A stretch of DNA of 64,000 nt, from positions 303,503-367,502 of the forward strand of contig JAHDXL010000005.1 in NCBI GenBank assembly GCA_023382935.1, read 5' to 3'. The notes below the pieces were generated by a model. It did no database searches, was not told the DNA's origin, and saw only the letters and a list, made by a program, of their open reading frames with translations. Made by a program: the position numbers and the translations under genes. Shown here piece by piece: positions 1-7,909 of the stretch. The stretch's first letter is position 1, and each line of letters begins with the position of its first letter. The stretch comes from Phycisphaerales bacterium. Its GTDB lineage: Bacteria > Planctomycetota > Phycisphaerae > Phycisphaerales > UBA1924.

Positions 1-1
1 G

Positions 2-646
2 GTGTACCTGCCGTTCTGGACGTATGACTGCGACGTGACAACCGACTATCGCGGGCAGCGCGGCGAGCACTACTGGGACACCGAGCACTACACCACGCGC
101 GACTCCCAGGGGCGCACGCAGCACCACACCAGGCAGGTCCGCAAGACCCGCTGGTACCCGGCTCGCGGGCGTGTCTTCAACACATTCGACGATGTGCTTG
201 TGGTTGCGACCGGTTCGCTCGATCGAAAGATGCTGGAGAAACTCGATCCGTGGGATCTGGACGGGCTGGTGCCGTATGAAGACGCATTCCTTGCCGGCTT
301 CCGCTCGGAGAGTTACGCGGTCGATCTGGGCAACGGCTTCGTGCGGGCGCAGGAACTGATGGACGCGACCATCCGGGCGACGATCCGGCACGACATCGGC
401 GGCGACGAGCAGCAGATCTCGTGGTTGCAGCCGCATTACCACAACATCACCTTCAAGCACATCCTGCTGCCGGTGTGGATTCTCGCGTATCGCTACGGGA
501 GCAAGACGTATCAGGTGGTGATCAACGCTCGCACCGGCGAGGTGATCGGTACACGCCCGTACAGTGTGTGGAAAATTGCCACCCTGGTCGTCTGCATCCT
601 GGCGGCAGTGGGACTGGGGCTGCTCATCATGGCTACCCGTCACTAG
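2..646 (+). CDS. C-terminal part of a membrane-anchored protein of unknown function (5' end outside window)
   Basis: The reading frame is already open at the first bases, so the gene probably begins upstream and only its last 214 residues are seen. The visible part contains the segments LPVWILAYRYGSKTYQ and VVINARTGEVIGTRP, followed by one hydrophobic segment (about residues 190-210) and a very short tail. This arrangement resembles bacterial proteins that carry an N-terminal zinc ribbon and are often mislabelled as primosomal or helicase proteins; that N-terminal part cannot be checked here. The C-terminal helix suggests membrane anchoring. The function is unknown. Confidence 0.7.
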   Translation: MYLPFWTYDCDVTTDYRGQRGEHYWDTEHYTTRDSQGRTQHHTRQVRKTRWYPARGRVFNTFDDVLVVATGSLDRKMLEKLDPWDLDGLVPYEDAFLAGFRSESYAVDLGNGFVRAQELMDATIRATIRHDIGGDEQQISWLQPHYHNITFKHILLPVWILAYRYGSKTYQVVINARTGEVIGTRPYSVWKIATLVVCILAAVGLGLLIMATRH

Positions 647-660
647 CGGGGGGCGGGCGA

Positions 661-2109
661 TCAGGCGAAGATTTCGGGCACGACGCGGCCGAACACGTCG
701 GTCAGGCGGAAGTCGCGCCCCTGGAAGCGATAGGTCAGGCGTTCGTGGTCGATGCCGAGCAGGTGGAGGATGGTGGCCTGCAGGTCATGCACGTCCATCG
801 GGTTTTCCGTGATGCGGTAGCCGAGATCGTCGGTGGCGCCGTGGACGTATCCGCGTTTGACTCCCCCGCCGGCCAGCCAGATGGAGAAGCAGTGGGGATG
901 ATGGTCGCGACCGAGATAGGTTGAGCCATTGCGTTTTTCGTTCATTGCGGTGCGGCCAAACTCGCCGGACCAGACGACCAAGGTGTCCTCGAGGAGGCCG
1001 CGCTGCTTGAGATCGCGCAGGAGGGCGGCGATGGGCCTGTCGGTCAGGCGGCACTTGAGGGGGAGTTGGGTGATGATGTCGTCGGAAGGCCCCGTGCCGT
1101 GGGTGTCCCAGCCCCAGTCGAAGAGTTGCACGAAGCGGACGCCGTTCTCGACGAGGCGACGTGCGAGCAGGCAGTTGTTGGCAAAGGAGGAGCCGCCGGG
1201 CTGGGCGCCGTACATCGCGAGAACGTCGGCCGGCTCGCGGGCGATATCCATGACCTCCGGGACGGACATCTGCATGCGGAACGCGAGTTCGTACTGCTCG
1301 ATGCGGGCGAGGGTTTCGGGGTCGCCGTGCTGCTGGTGGGCCATTTCGTTCATGCGAGCGAGCGTGGAGAGAGCCCGGCGACGCGAGTCGCGTGAGAGGC
1401 CTTGGGGGTTGGAGACGTAGAGGATGGGGTCGCCGCTGGACCGGCACTGCACGCCCTGGTGGACGCTGGGCAGGAAGCCGCTGCCCCAGACGCTCTTGCC
1501 GGCGTCGGGGTTCTTGTTGCCGCTGACGAGCACGACGAATCCGGGAAGATTCTGGTTTTCGCTGCCCAGTCCATACATGAGCCACGCTCCCATCGAGGGG
1601 CGCCCGAGCAGAGGCGAGCCGGTGTAGAGGAACAACTGCGCCGGCGCGTGGTTGAACTGCGTGGTGTGCATCGAGCGAATGACGGTCAGTTCGTCGGCCA
1701 TGGACGAAAGGTGAGGCATCAACTCGGAGATCTCGATGCCGCTCTTGCCGCGCGGCGCGAAGGTGTAGGGCGAGGCGAGGATGGTGGGATGTCCCTTGAT
1801 GAACGCGAAGCGTTCGCCGGCCAGCATCTCTTCGGGGCAGGGCTTGCCGTCGTACTGTTTGAGGGCGGGTTTGGGGTCGAGCAGATCCTGCTGCGGGGGA
1901 GAGCCGGCCATGTGGAGGTAGATCACGCGCTTGGCACGCGGGGCGAAGTGGGGAAGCCGCGTGTGCAGTGAGTCGGCCCGGCGTGGGTCGAGGGCGGCGG
2001 GAGTTCGCCCGGACATGGCTGCCAGCGCGATGGCGCCGATGCCGATTGACGAGCGTGATAGGAAGTGCCTGCGGGTGACGGCGCGGTGGAGGTCGAGATA
2101 TGGGTGCAT
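661..2109 (-). CDS. DUF1501 family secreted protein
   Basis: This is a 482-residue protein of the DUF1501 family (sulfatase/alkaline-phosphatase-like fold), which in Planctomycetes is nearly always encoded beside a PSCyt1/DUF1549/DUF1553 protein, as here. The N-terminus has a twin-arginine signal (RRHFLSRSSIG) followed by a hydrophobic stretch, so export by Tat is expected. Family motifs such as HMAGSPPQQDLLDPKP, GWDTHGTG and GEFGRTA are present. The start at 2109 was chosen because it places the Tat signal at the N-terminus; the longer open frame overlaps the upstream gene. Only one base separates it from the stop of the upstream gene, so the two are co-transcribed. The substrate is unknown. 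Confidence 0.9.
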   Translation of the reverse strand: MHPYLDLHRAVTRRHFLSRSSIGIGAIALAAMSGRTPAALDPRRADSLHTRLPHFAPRAKRVIYLHMAGSPPQQDLLDPKPALKQYDGKPCPEEMLAGERFAFIKGHPTILASPYTFAPRGKSGIEISELMPHLSSMADELTVIRSMHTTQFNHAPAQLFLYTGSPLLGRPSMGAWLMYGLGSENQNLPGFVVLVSGNKNPDAGKSVWGSGFLPSVHQGVQCRSSGDPILYVSNPQGLSRDSRRRALSTLARMNEMAHQQHGDPETLARIEQYELAFRMQMSVPEVMDIAREPADVLAMYGAQPGGSSFANNCLLARRLVENGVRFVQLFDWGWDTHGTGPSDDIITQLPLKCRLTDRPIAALLRDLKQRGLLEDTLVVWSGEFGRTAMNEKRNGSTYLGRDHHPHCFSIWLAGGGVKRGYVHGATDDLGYRITENPMDVHDLQATILHLLGIDHERLTYRFQGRDFRLTDVFGRVVPEIFA

Positions 2110-2110
2110 G

Positions 2111-5100
2111 TCATTCACGGGTGAGGAACTCGTCGAGGTTGAGCAGGACGGCGGCGACGGATGTCCAGGCCGCCAGATCGGCAACGTCCGCGGCGGGGGC
2201 TGGCACGGGCGGCGAACCGGCGAACGAGGCCGCCGCCGAAGGGTCAGCGGCAAAGGCCGCGCGTTCGTCGTGGAACAGCGCGACCAGGGAGGCCGCTTCG
2301 TCAGGTCGCGGCGAACGGGCAAGGCAGACTTGCACGCCGCGAGCGGCGATGGACTCGGGCGAAGAGTCAACGGCTTCGAGCATCATCCGGCGCGCCAAGG
2401 CTTGGGCCGCCTCGACGTAGACCGGGTCATTGAGCGTGACAAAAGCCTGCAACGGCGTGTTGGTGCGGATGCGACGCGGCACGCAGAACTCGCGGCTGGG
2501 CGCATCGAAACTGATCATCGACGGATACGGGCTGGTCCGGCGCAGGAACGTGTAGAGCGAGCGACGGTAGCGATCGGGCCCGGTGCTCTCGGTCCAGCGG
2601 TCATCGCTGTAGACGACCATCCACACGCCCTCAGGCTGCGGAGGAAAGACAGGCGGGCCCCCCATGTCCGGGTTGAGCAGCCCGGACACAGCCAGGGCCT
2701 GGTCGCGGACCATCTCGGCATCGAGGCGCACACGCGGAAAGCGAGCCAGCAGAAGGTTCAGCGGATCAAGCGCCAGGTGCTCGCCGGTTGTGTGCGACGA
2801 CTGGCGATAGGTCGATGAGGTGACGATCTGGCGGCACAGTTCCTTGACGCTCCACCCGGAAACCTGGAAGGAAAGGGCGAGGTAGTCAAGCAGTTCGGGG
2901 TGCGAGGGTGGGCGGCCCTGGGCGCCGAAGTCTTCGCTGGTCTCGACCAGCCCGCGGCCGAAGAAGGCTTCCCAGAATCGATTGACCGTCACTCGGGCGG
3001 TGAGCGGGTTGTCGGGGTGGACGAGCCAGCCGGCAAACTGGCGTCGATCGCGCGGCTCGTCGGCGGTGACGAAGGAGAACACCTCGGGTACGCCCGGCTC
3101 GACCGCTTCGGTGGGATTGAGAAAACTGCCCTTATCAAAGATGTGCGAAACGCGGCGACGTTCGAGCGGCAACTCGCGCATAATCGGCATGGTTGGGGCC
3201 GCCCGCTCGATGCTCAGCCGCTCGGCGTGCAGCCCGGCCAGCACGAGATCCGTTTCGGCCAAGGCCAGGCGCGTCGGCTCATGGACGCGCTCGAGGTAGA
3301 AGCGCACGAGTTCCTCGGCGGGGCGGGCGTCGGGACCGGACGGGCGCAGCGGCTCGGGGATGCCCGCGTACTGGCGAGCGGCCTCGGTCGCCAGCCAGTC
3401 ACGCAGCGAGAAGCGCCACCGACGCGGATCGGGCTGCCGAGTGAGAACGCCGGCGCGGTCCCAGGTGGCACGCCCGGCGAACTGGGAGAAGGCCAGTCCG
3501 TCGATGCGGTCGCCGGGCGCCAGCCCGATTTCGGCGGCGTCCACTTCGATGTGGAACCACTCTCCGGGGGGCGGCAGGTCGCCCAGGCGCATGCGAGCGG
3601 GGGTGTCACTCTGCCCGAAGTCAATCAGATTCTCGCCCAAGTAGCCGCGATGCTCCCAGTTGTTGCCAACAGTGCGGACCTGGATCATGAGTTCGCGCGG
3701 CGGGCGGGCGGGGTCGGGCATCACCCAGCAACTGATTCGGTCGCCGGGCTGGACTTGGTAGGCCGGGTACATGTCGGTGAAGAAGCGCTGTTGGAAACCA
3801 CTGCCTGCGTCGATGGACCAGGCGCGCCCGTGCAGGCCGTCGGCAACCCACGGCCAGGACTGGTCGGTGTCGGGCGTGAGGCTGTGCGGGAGCAGGTCAT
3901 CGACCAGCGGCAGTTCGCCCGGGGCCAGGTCTGGAAGTGGGCCGGGTTCGACGTAGTCGGCCGGATGGATGCGTGCATCGCGATCACTGAGCAGGGCGTT
4001 TTCGGTCCGGGCGAGTTCATCGAGACGGCGTTGCCGCTCCGGTTCGAGCAAGGTGAGCGTGGGTGCCTCATCCATGCGGTCGGCGTCTTCGGTGTTGTTG
4101 AAGATCGCGAACAGTTCGTAATACTCGCGCTGCGTGATCGGATCGTACTTGTGCGTATGGCACTGTGCACACGCGACTGTCAGGCCCATCCACGCGGTCA
4201 TGGTGGTGCTGACGCGGTCCATGACGGCGGCGACGCGAAACTCTTCGTCGTCGGTGCCGCCCTCGTCGTTGGTCATGGTGTTGCGATGGAAGCCTGTGGC
4301 GATGATGTTGGAAGTGGTGGCGCCGTCGAGCATGTCGCCTGCGATCTGCTCGACGGTGAAGCGGTCGAAGGGCATGTCGTCGTTGAAGGCGCGGACGACC
4401 CAGTCCCGATAGGGCCACATGGTGCGGCGACGATCGGCCTCGTAGCCCTTGGTGTCAGCGTATCGGGCGAGGTCGAGCCACATGCTGGCCCAGCGTTCGC
4501 CGAAGTGGGGCGAGTTGAGCAGATGCTGAACGAGGCGGTCATAAGCGTCGGGCGCGTCATCGGTGATGAAGGCGGCCACTTCATCGGGCGTGGGAGGGAG
4601 GCCCGTCAAGTCGAGCGTCACGCGGCGGATGAGCGTGTTCCGGTCGGCCGGCGGTGAGAGGGGCAGCCCAGCCTGCTCGGCGCGGGCCTGGATGAAGCGG
4701 TCGAGATCAGATGTCGCCCAGTTCGAATCGCGCACGGGCGGCACGGGCGCCCACGCCGGCGGGCGGAAGGACCAGTGCTGTTCCCACGCGGCCCCTTGTT
4801 TGATCCACGCGCGGAGGAGGGCGGCCTGGGTGGAGTCCAGACCTTTGCCGCTGGGCGGCATGCGACGACGGGTGTCGGTGGCTTCGACGCGGGCGATGAG
4901 TTCACTGGAGTCGGGGTCGCCGGGCACCACGGCCCGGCGGCCGGACGCGAGCAGGGCGAGGAGTCCTTCGGCTGTATCGAGGCGTAAGCCGGCCTCGCGG
5001 GTCTTGTCGTCGGGGCCGTGGCATTTGACGCAGTTGTTCGAGAGGATGGGGCGAATGTCCCGATTGAAGTTGATGGTGGGTTTATCGGTCTGAGGGCGAG

Positions 5101-5188
5101 GGAGGGAGGAGGTACCAAGCCCCAGTGCGACGGGAATGAGCAGGGCTGCTGCTATGCTGAGCCGGAACCAGAGGCGGGAGAATGGCAT
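2111..5188 (-). CDS. PSCyt1/DUF1549/DUF1553 cytochrome-type protein
   Basis: This protein of about 1025 residues has a signal peptide (MPFSRLWFRLSIAAALLIP), a planctomycete cytochrome-c-like PSCyt1 domain with a CVKCH haem-binding motif near residue 55, then DUF1549 and, in the C-terminal third, DUF1553. It is the standard partner of DUF1501 proteins. The pair is thought to act outside the cytoplasmic membrane, but its substrate is not established. The start at 5188 gives a clean signal peptide; the longer open frame upstream would run through the divergent gene. It is first in a two-gene unit with the DUF1501 gene. Confidence 0.9.
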   Translation of the reverse strand: MPFSRLWFRLSIAAALLIPVALGLGTSSLPRPQTDKPTINFNRDIRPILSNNCVKCHGPDDKTREAGLRLDTAEGLLALLASGRRAVVPGDPDSSELIARVEATDTRRRMPPSGKGLDSTQAALLRAWIKQGAAWEQHWSFRPPAWAPVPPVRDSNWATSDLDRFIQARAEQAGLPLSPPADRNTLIRRVTLDLTGLPPTPDEVAAFITDDAPDAYDRLVQHLLNSPHFGERWASMWLDLARYADTKGYEADRRRTMWPYRDWVVRAFNDDMPFDRFTVEQIAGDMLDGATTSNIIATGFHRNTMTNDEGGTDDEEFRVAAVMDRVSTTMTAWMGLTVACAQCHTHKYDPITQREYYELFAIFNNTEDADRMDEAPTLTLLEPERQRRLDELARTENALLSDRDARIHPADYVEPGPLPDLAPGELPLVDDLLPHSLTPDTDQSWPWVADGLHGRAWSIDAGSGFQQRFFTDMYPAYQVQPGDRISCWVMPDPARPPRELMIQVRTVGNNWEHRGYLGENLIDFGQSDTPARMRLGDLPPPGEWFHIEVDAAEIGLAPGDRIDGLAFSQFAGRATWDRAGVLTRQPDPRRWRFSLRDWLATEAARQYAGIPEPLRPSGPDARPAEELVRFYLERVHEPTRLALAETDLVLAGLHAERLSIERAAPTMPIMRELPLERRRVSHIFDKGSFLNPTEAVEPGVPEVFSFVTADEPRDRRQFAGWLVHPDNPLTARVTVNRFWEAFFGRGLVETSEDFGAQGRPPSHPELLDYLALSFQVSGWSVKELCRQIVTSSTYRQSSHTTGEHLALDPLNLLLARFPRVRLDAEMVRDQALAVSGLLNPDMGGPPVFPPQPEGVWMVVYSDDRWTESTGPDRYRRSLYTFLRRTSPYPSMISFDAPSREFCVPRRIRTNTPLQAFVTLNDPVYVEAAQALARRMMLEAVDSSPESIAARGVQVCLARSPRPDEAASLVALFHDERAAFAADPSAAASFAGSPPVPAPAADVADLAAWTSVAAVLLNLDEFLTRE

Positions 5189-5249
5189 GGGGACAGAATA
5201 CTCGAACGTCAAAGTCGTCTCCAGGCGGCGCAAAGCCGGTGAGGACCGA

Positions 5250-6722
5250 GTGCCACGATTTGGCGCGCGCGGGCGGATGTTGCTGTTCTCCGGAACCGGG
5301 TTGGTGGCCGCATTGGCTCCCTCGGCGATGGGGGCGGACGCCAGCGTGTGGATCGAGGTCGCGGGGCGTACCCATCCGATGCTGGTGCACTTTCCGATTG
5401 CCCTGCTCGCGGCGGCCTGCGTTTTTGAGATCGTGCGGATCGCCAGCGGGCGCGACAAGGCTTCGCCGGCGGGCTTTGGGTGCCTGGTGCTGGCAGTGCT
5501 GGGTGCGGGCGGCGCGGGTGTGACGGGCTGGGTGCTGGCGGGCGTGGAGGGTCGGGCGGGCGAGGCGGAAATTGAAGTCCACCGCTGGGTGGCGGTCGGA
5601 GGCGCGAGCGTGGCTTTGCTGGCGGTGGTGCTGGCGCTGTCGGCGCGGCTGAGCGCCCGGCAAACGCTGCGGCGGCTGTATGTGCTGAGTTTGCTCGGCG
5701 GAGCAATGACGGTGGGTGTGGCAGGTCACTTCGGCGGGGAACTGGTGTATGGCAGGGGATACGTGCTGGCGCCGCTGCGGGCAAGGACTGCACCCGCGAC
5801 CGACGCAGCGCCGGTTCCGGTGGCCGGCGTGTCTGCGCCCGGAGCCGCGCATGTGAGTTTCGAGCGCGACGTGCTGCCCATCTTCGTGCGAGAGTGCACC
5901 GAGTGCCACGGGGTGAAGGAGCAGAAGGGTCAGTTGCGGCTGGATTCGGCGGCCGCCCTGCGGGGCAACCCGTACCTCGACGAGATCGTGGTTGCGGGTG
6001 ATGCATCGAAGAGCGTGCTGTTTGAGGTGATCACGCTGCCTGAAACGCATCGCGACTTCATGCCAAAGAAGGGCAAGCCGCTGTCGGCCTGGCAGATCGA
6101 GACGATTCGACGGTGGATCGAGAGCGGTGTGAGGTTTGATGACGGAGGCGAGATGGCCATGGAGCCGACAGCGACTGAACCGATCGCGTCAACGCCGCAG
6201 CCGAGCCAGGTGGACGTGGAGGCACTGGGCGTGGTGATCGCGGCAGTGAGAGACCGCGGCGGACATGCGTCGCTGGTGGCTTCGGATGTTCCGGAACTGG
6301 TGGTGAACTACAGCATTGTCGAGGGGCCTCTAAGCGACCAGGACATCGCGCTGCTGGCGCCTGTGGGCGAGCGCGTGGTGGAGTTGAACGTGGGCGGGGT
6401 CGAGGTGGGCGACAGCGTGGTGGCGCAGGTGGCCAGACTGAGCGGGCTGCGCCGCCTGAACCTGAGCCGTTCGCAGATCAGCGATGCGGCGATTGAGCAG
6501 TTGAGTGGGCTGACGCGGCTGGAGGTGCTCAATGTGTACGGCTGCCCGATCGGGGCGGCGAGCATCGAAGCGATTGCAGGGATGTCGACTCTCAGGCGGG
6601 TGTACGTGTGGCAGACGGGGATGGATCATGCGGCGGTGGCGCGATTGCGTGAGTTGCGGCCGGAAATGGAGGTGATCGCCGGGGATGAGGAGGGGGCCGA
6701 GCCTGGGGCGGGGGGAGGGTGA
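5250..6722 (+). CDS. DUF2231 membrane protein with cytochrome-c-like domain and leucine-rich repeats
   Basis: The protein has about 490 residues. A multi-helix membrane part (DUF2231-like, starting with GRTHPMLVHFPIALLAAA) is followed by a PSCyt1-type haem domain (CTECHGVKEQKGQLRLD), and then by a leucine-rich repeat tail (for example LSGLRRLNLSRSQISDAAIEQLSGL). Together this suggests a membrane-bound electron carrier with an extracytoplasmic binding domain. It is transcribed divergently from the PSCyt1/DUF1501 pair. The start is uncertain: GTG at 5250 has a GGTGAGGA four bases upstream; ATG 5187 would overlap the start codon of the divergent gene; ATG 5277 is also possible. Confidence 0.8.
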   Translation: MPRFGARGRMLLFSGTGLVAALAPSAMGADASVWIEVAGRTHPMLVHFPIALLAAACVFEIVRIASGRDKASPAGFGCLVLAVLGAGGAGVTGWVLAGVEGRAGEAEIEVHRWVAVGGASVALLAVVLALSARLSARQTLRRLYVLSLLGGAMTVGVAGHFGGELVYGRGYVLAPLRARTAPATDAAPVPVAGVSAPGAAHVSFERDVLPIFVRECTECHGVKEQKGQLRLDSAAALRGNPYLDEIVVAGDASKSVLFEVITLPETHRDFMPKKGKPLSAWQIETIRRWIESGVRFDDGGEMAMEPTATEPIASTPQPSQVDVEALGVVIAAVRDRGGHASLVASDVPELVVNYSIVEGPLSDQDIALLAPVGERVVELNVGGVEVGDSVVAQVARLSGLRRLNLSRSQISDAAIEQLSGLTRLEVLNVYGCPIGAASIEAIAGMSTLRRVYVWQTGMDHAAVARLRELRPEMEVIAGDEEGAEPGAGGG

Positions 6723-6793
6723 TTGCATCCGGGCGGAGCCCCTTGGTCGCATTCCGCGAGGTCGGCAGACCGTCACTGCTGGCACACTCCCGA

Positions 6794-6829
6794 ATTCCCT
6801 TGACTGCGGGAATGGGGACGTGCTAGTCT
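6794..6829 (+). promoter_or_regulatory. Predicted promoter of the his leader and operon
   Basis: TTGACT (6800-6805) and TAGTCT (6824-6829) are separated by 18 bases, and a TG at 6821-6822 forms an extended -10 element. The inverted repeat ATTCCC (6794-6799) / GGGAAT (6808-6813) straddles the -35 box and could be an operator. Transcription would start near 6836, almost at the ATG of the leader peptide (6838). This is a prediction from sequence only. Confidence 0.6.
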
Positions 6830-6837
6830 TTGCGGCA

Positions 6838-6900
6838 ATGTTCAAGGCCGCGACGCATCACCGGCATCATCATCACGCCCACAACCCGGGCCGTGCGTGA
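6838..6900 (+). CDS. hisL: His operon leader peptide
   Basis: This 20-codon frame encodes MFKAATHHRHHHHAHNPGRA. Seven of the twenty codons are His, within codons 7-15. It lies just downstream of a good promoter, upstream of a terminator hairpin, and upstream of hisG, the usual arrangement of a His attenuator leader. There is no Shine-Dalgarno sequence, and the predicted transcription start is only about two bases before the ATG, so the leader may be translated from a leaderless mRNA. The peptide itself probably has no function; ribosome stalling at His codons when His-tRNA is scarce would be the signal. The symbol hisL is used by analogy with enterobacteria. Confidence 0.85.
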   Translation: MFKAATHHRHHHHAHNPGRA

Positions 6901-6951
6901 TGGTCTGATGGTGCCGAGGCACTGAAGGATCATGAGGACGCCGGCCCTGGG
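6885..6951 (+). promoter_or_regulatory. His attenuator: predicted antiterminator pairing
   Basis: CCCGGGCCG (6885-6893, overlapping the last codons of the leader peptide) can pair with CGGCCCTGGG (6942-6951), giving nine base pairs with a single bulged T at 6948. This would consume the 5' side of the terminator stem. A ribosome stalled on the early His codons (6856-6876) leaves 6885-6893 free, while a ribosome at the stop codon (6898-6900) covers it. That is the logic expected of attenuation. A small hairpin GTGC/GCAC (6911-6914/6919-6922) between them could be a pause site. Confidence 0.65.
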
Positions 6952-6967
6952 TCGGCGTCTTGTCATT
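6937..6967 (+). terminator. His attenuator terminator hairpin
   Basis: GACGCCGGC (6937-6945) pairs with GTCGGCGTC (6951-6959), nine pairs including one G-U, with a five-base loop. It is followed by a short, imperfect T-rich run (TTGTCATT). It lies between the leader peptide and hisG. The U-tract is weaker than in enterobacterial attenuators. Confidence 0.7.
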
Positions 6968-7026
6968 GGGGCGGGCTGTCCGCTCCAGGCGCTGATCCGG
7001 GGCAGGCTCAAGAGAGAACCTGCCTG

Positions 7027-7899
7027 ATGAACACGCAACCGACAAGCAATCTGCGGATGGCGGTGCCGAAAGGGCGGATGCAGGGAGGCGTCACGCAGTT
7101 GCTCGCCGACGCGGGCATTCGGCTGGACGTGACGTCGCGGAACTATCGCCCCAGGGTTTCTGCCGAGGGGATGGAGGTGAAGATACTCAAGCCGCAGGCG
7201 ATCATCGAGATGCTGGCTGTGGGAGCGAGGGACGTGGGTTTTGCGGGGGCGGACTGGGTGGCCGAGTTTGAGGCCGACCTGGTGGAGTTGCTGGACACGG
7301 GGATGGACCCGGTGCGACTGATCGCGGCCGCGCCGGAGGGGCTGCTGGTGGAAGGGCAGTTGCCGAGGCAGCGGCTGGTGGTGGCGAGCGAATATGTGCG
7401 GCTGGCGCAGCGTTGGATTGAAAGGCGCCGGCTGGATGCGACGTTGCTGAGATCGTTCGGCGCAACGGAGGTGCTGCCGCCGGAGGACGCGGACGTGATC
7501 GTGGACAATACGGCCAGCGGGGCGACGCTGGCGGCCAACGACCTGCGCATCGTGGACGAGTTGATGGGGTCGTCGACGCGCTTGTACGCGTCGAAGCAGG
7601 CGATGGCCGACCCGGACAAGCGCGAGCGCATCGAGGAGGTGGTGACGCTGGTGCAGTCGGTGCTGGCGGCGCGGCGGCGTGTGATGGTGGAGTTGAACGT
7701 GGGCCCGGAGAACCTGGAGCGTGTGATCGAGGTGCTGCCGTGCATGCGTGAGCCGACGGTATCGACGTTGCACGCATCGGCGGGATACGCGGTCAAGGCG
7801 GCGGTGCCGCGGGAGGAGTTGCCGCGGGTGATTCCTCTGATTCGTGCGCGCGGGGGTACGGACATCGTGGTTTCACGGATCGAGCAGATCGTGGCGTGA
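7027..7899 (+). CDS. hisG: ATP phosphoribosyltransferase, long form
   Basis: This enzyme joins ATP and PRPP in the first committed step of histidine synthesis. At 290 residues it is the long form with a C-terminal regulatory domain, so it should not need HisZ and should be feedback-inhibited by histidine. The N-terminal motif MAVPKGRMQGGV and the PRPP-binding segment VDNTASGATL (around residue 160) are visible. It is the first structural gene of the his operon behind the attenuator. An AGAGAG ribosome-binding site at 7010-7015 lies in the loop of a predicted hairpin, GGCAGG (7001-7006)/CCTGCC (7019-7024), that ends two bases before the ATG. Confidence 0.96.
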   Translation: MNTQPTSNLRMAVPKGRMQGGVTQLLADAGIRLDVTSRNYRPRVSAEGMEVKILKPQAIIEMLAVGARDVGFAGADWVAEFEADLVELLDTGMDPVRLIAAAPEGLLVEGQLPRQRLVVASEYVRLAQRWIERRRLDATLLRSFGATEVLPPEDADVIVDNTASGATLAANDLRIVDELMGSSTRLYASKQAMADPDKRERIEEVVTLVQSVLAARRRVMVELNVGPENLERVIEVLPCMREPTVSTLHASAGYAVKAAVPREELPRVIPLIRARGGTDIVVSRIEQIVA

Positions 7900-7909
7900 G
7901 GAGAGCGCG

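Noticed and set aside
2900-4657. 585-codon open frame on the plus strand opposite the PSCyt1 gene
   Set aside because: It is a GC-rich shadow of the minus-strand gene: low-complexity Gly/Ala/Arg composition, no family match, and the opposite strand has clear domains.
6856-6882. Run of CAT/CAC triplets as a simple microsatellite
   Set aside because: The triplets are in frame within a short ATG-to-TGA frame between a promoter and an attenuator hairpin upstream of hisG, so the leader-peptide explanation is far better.
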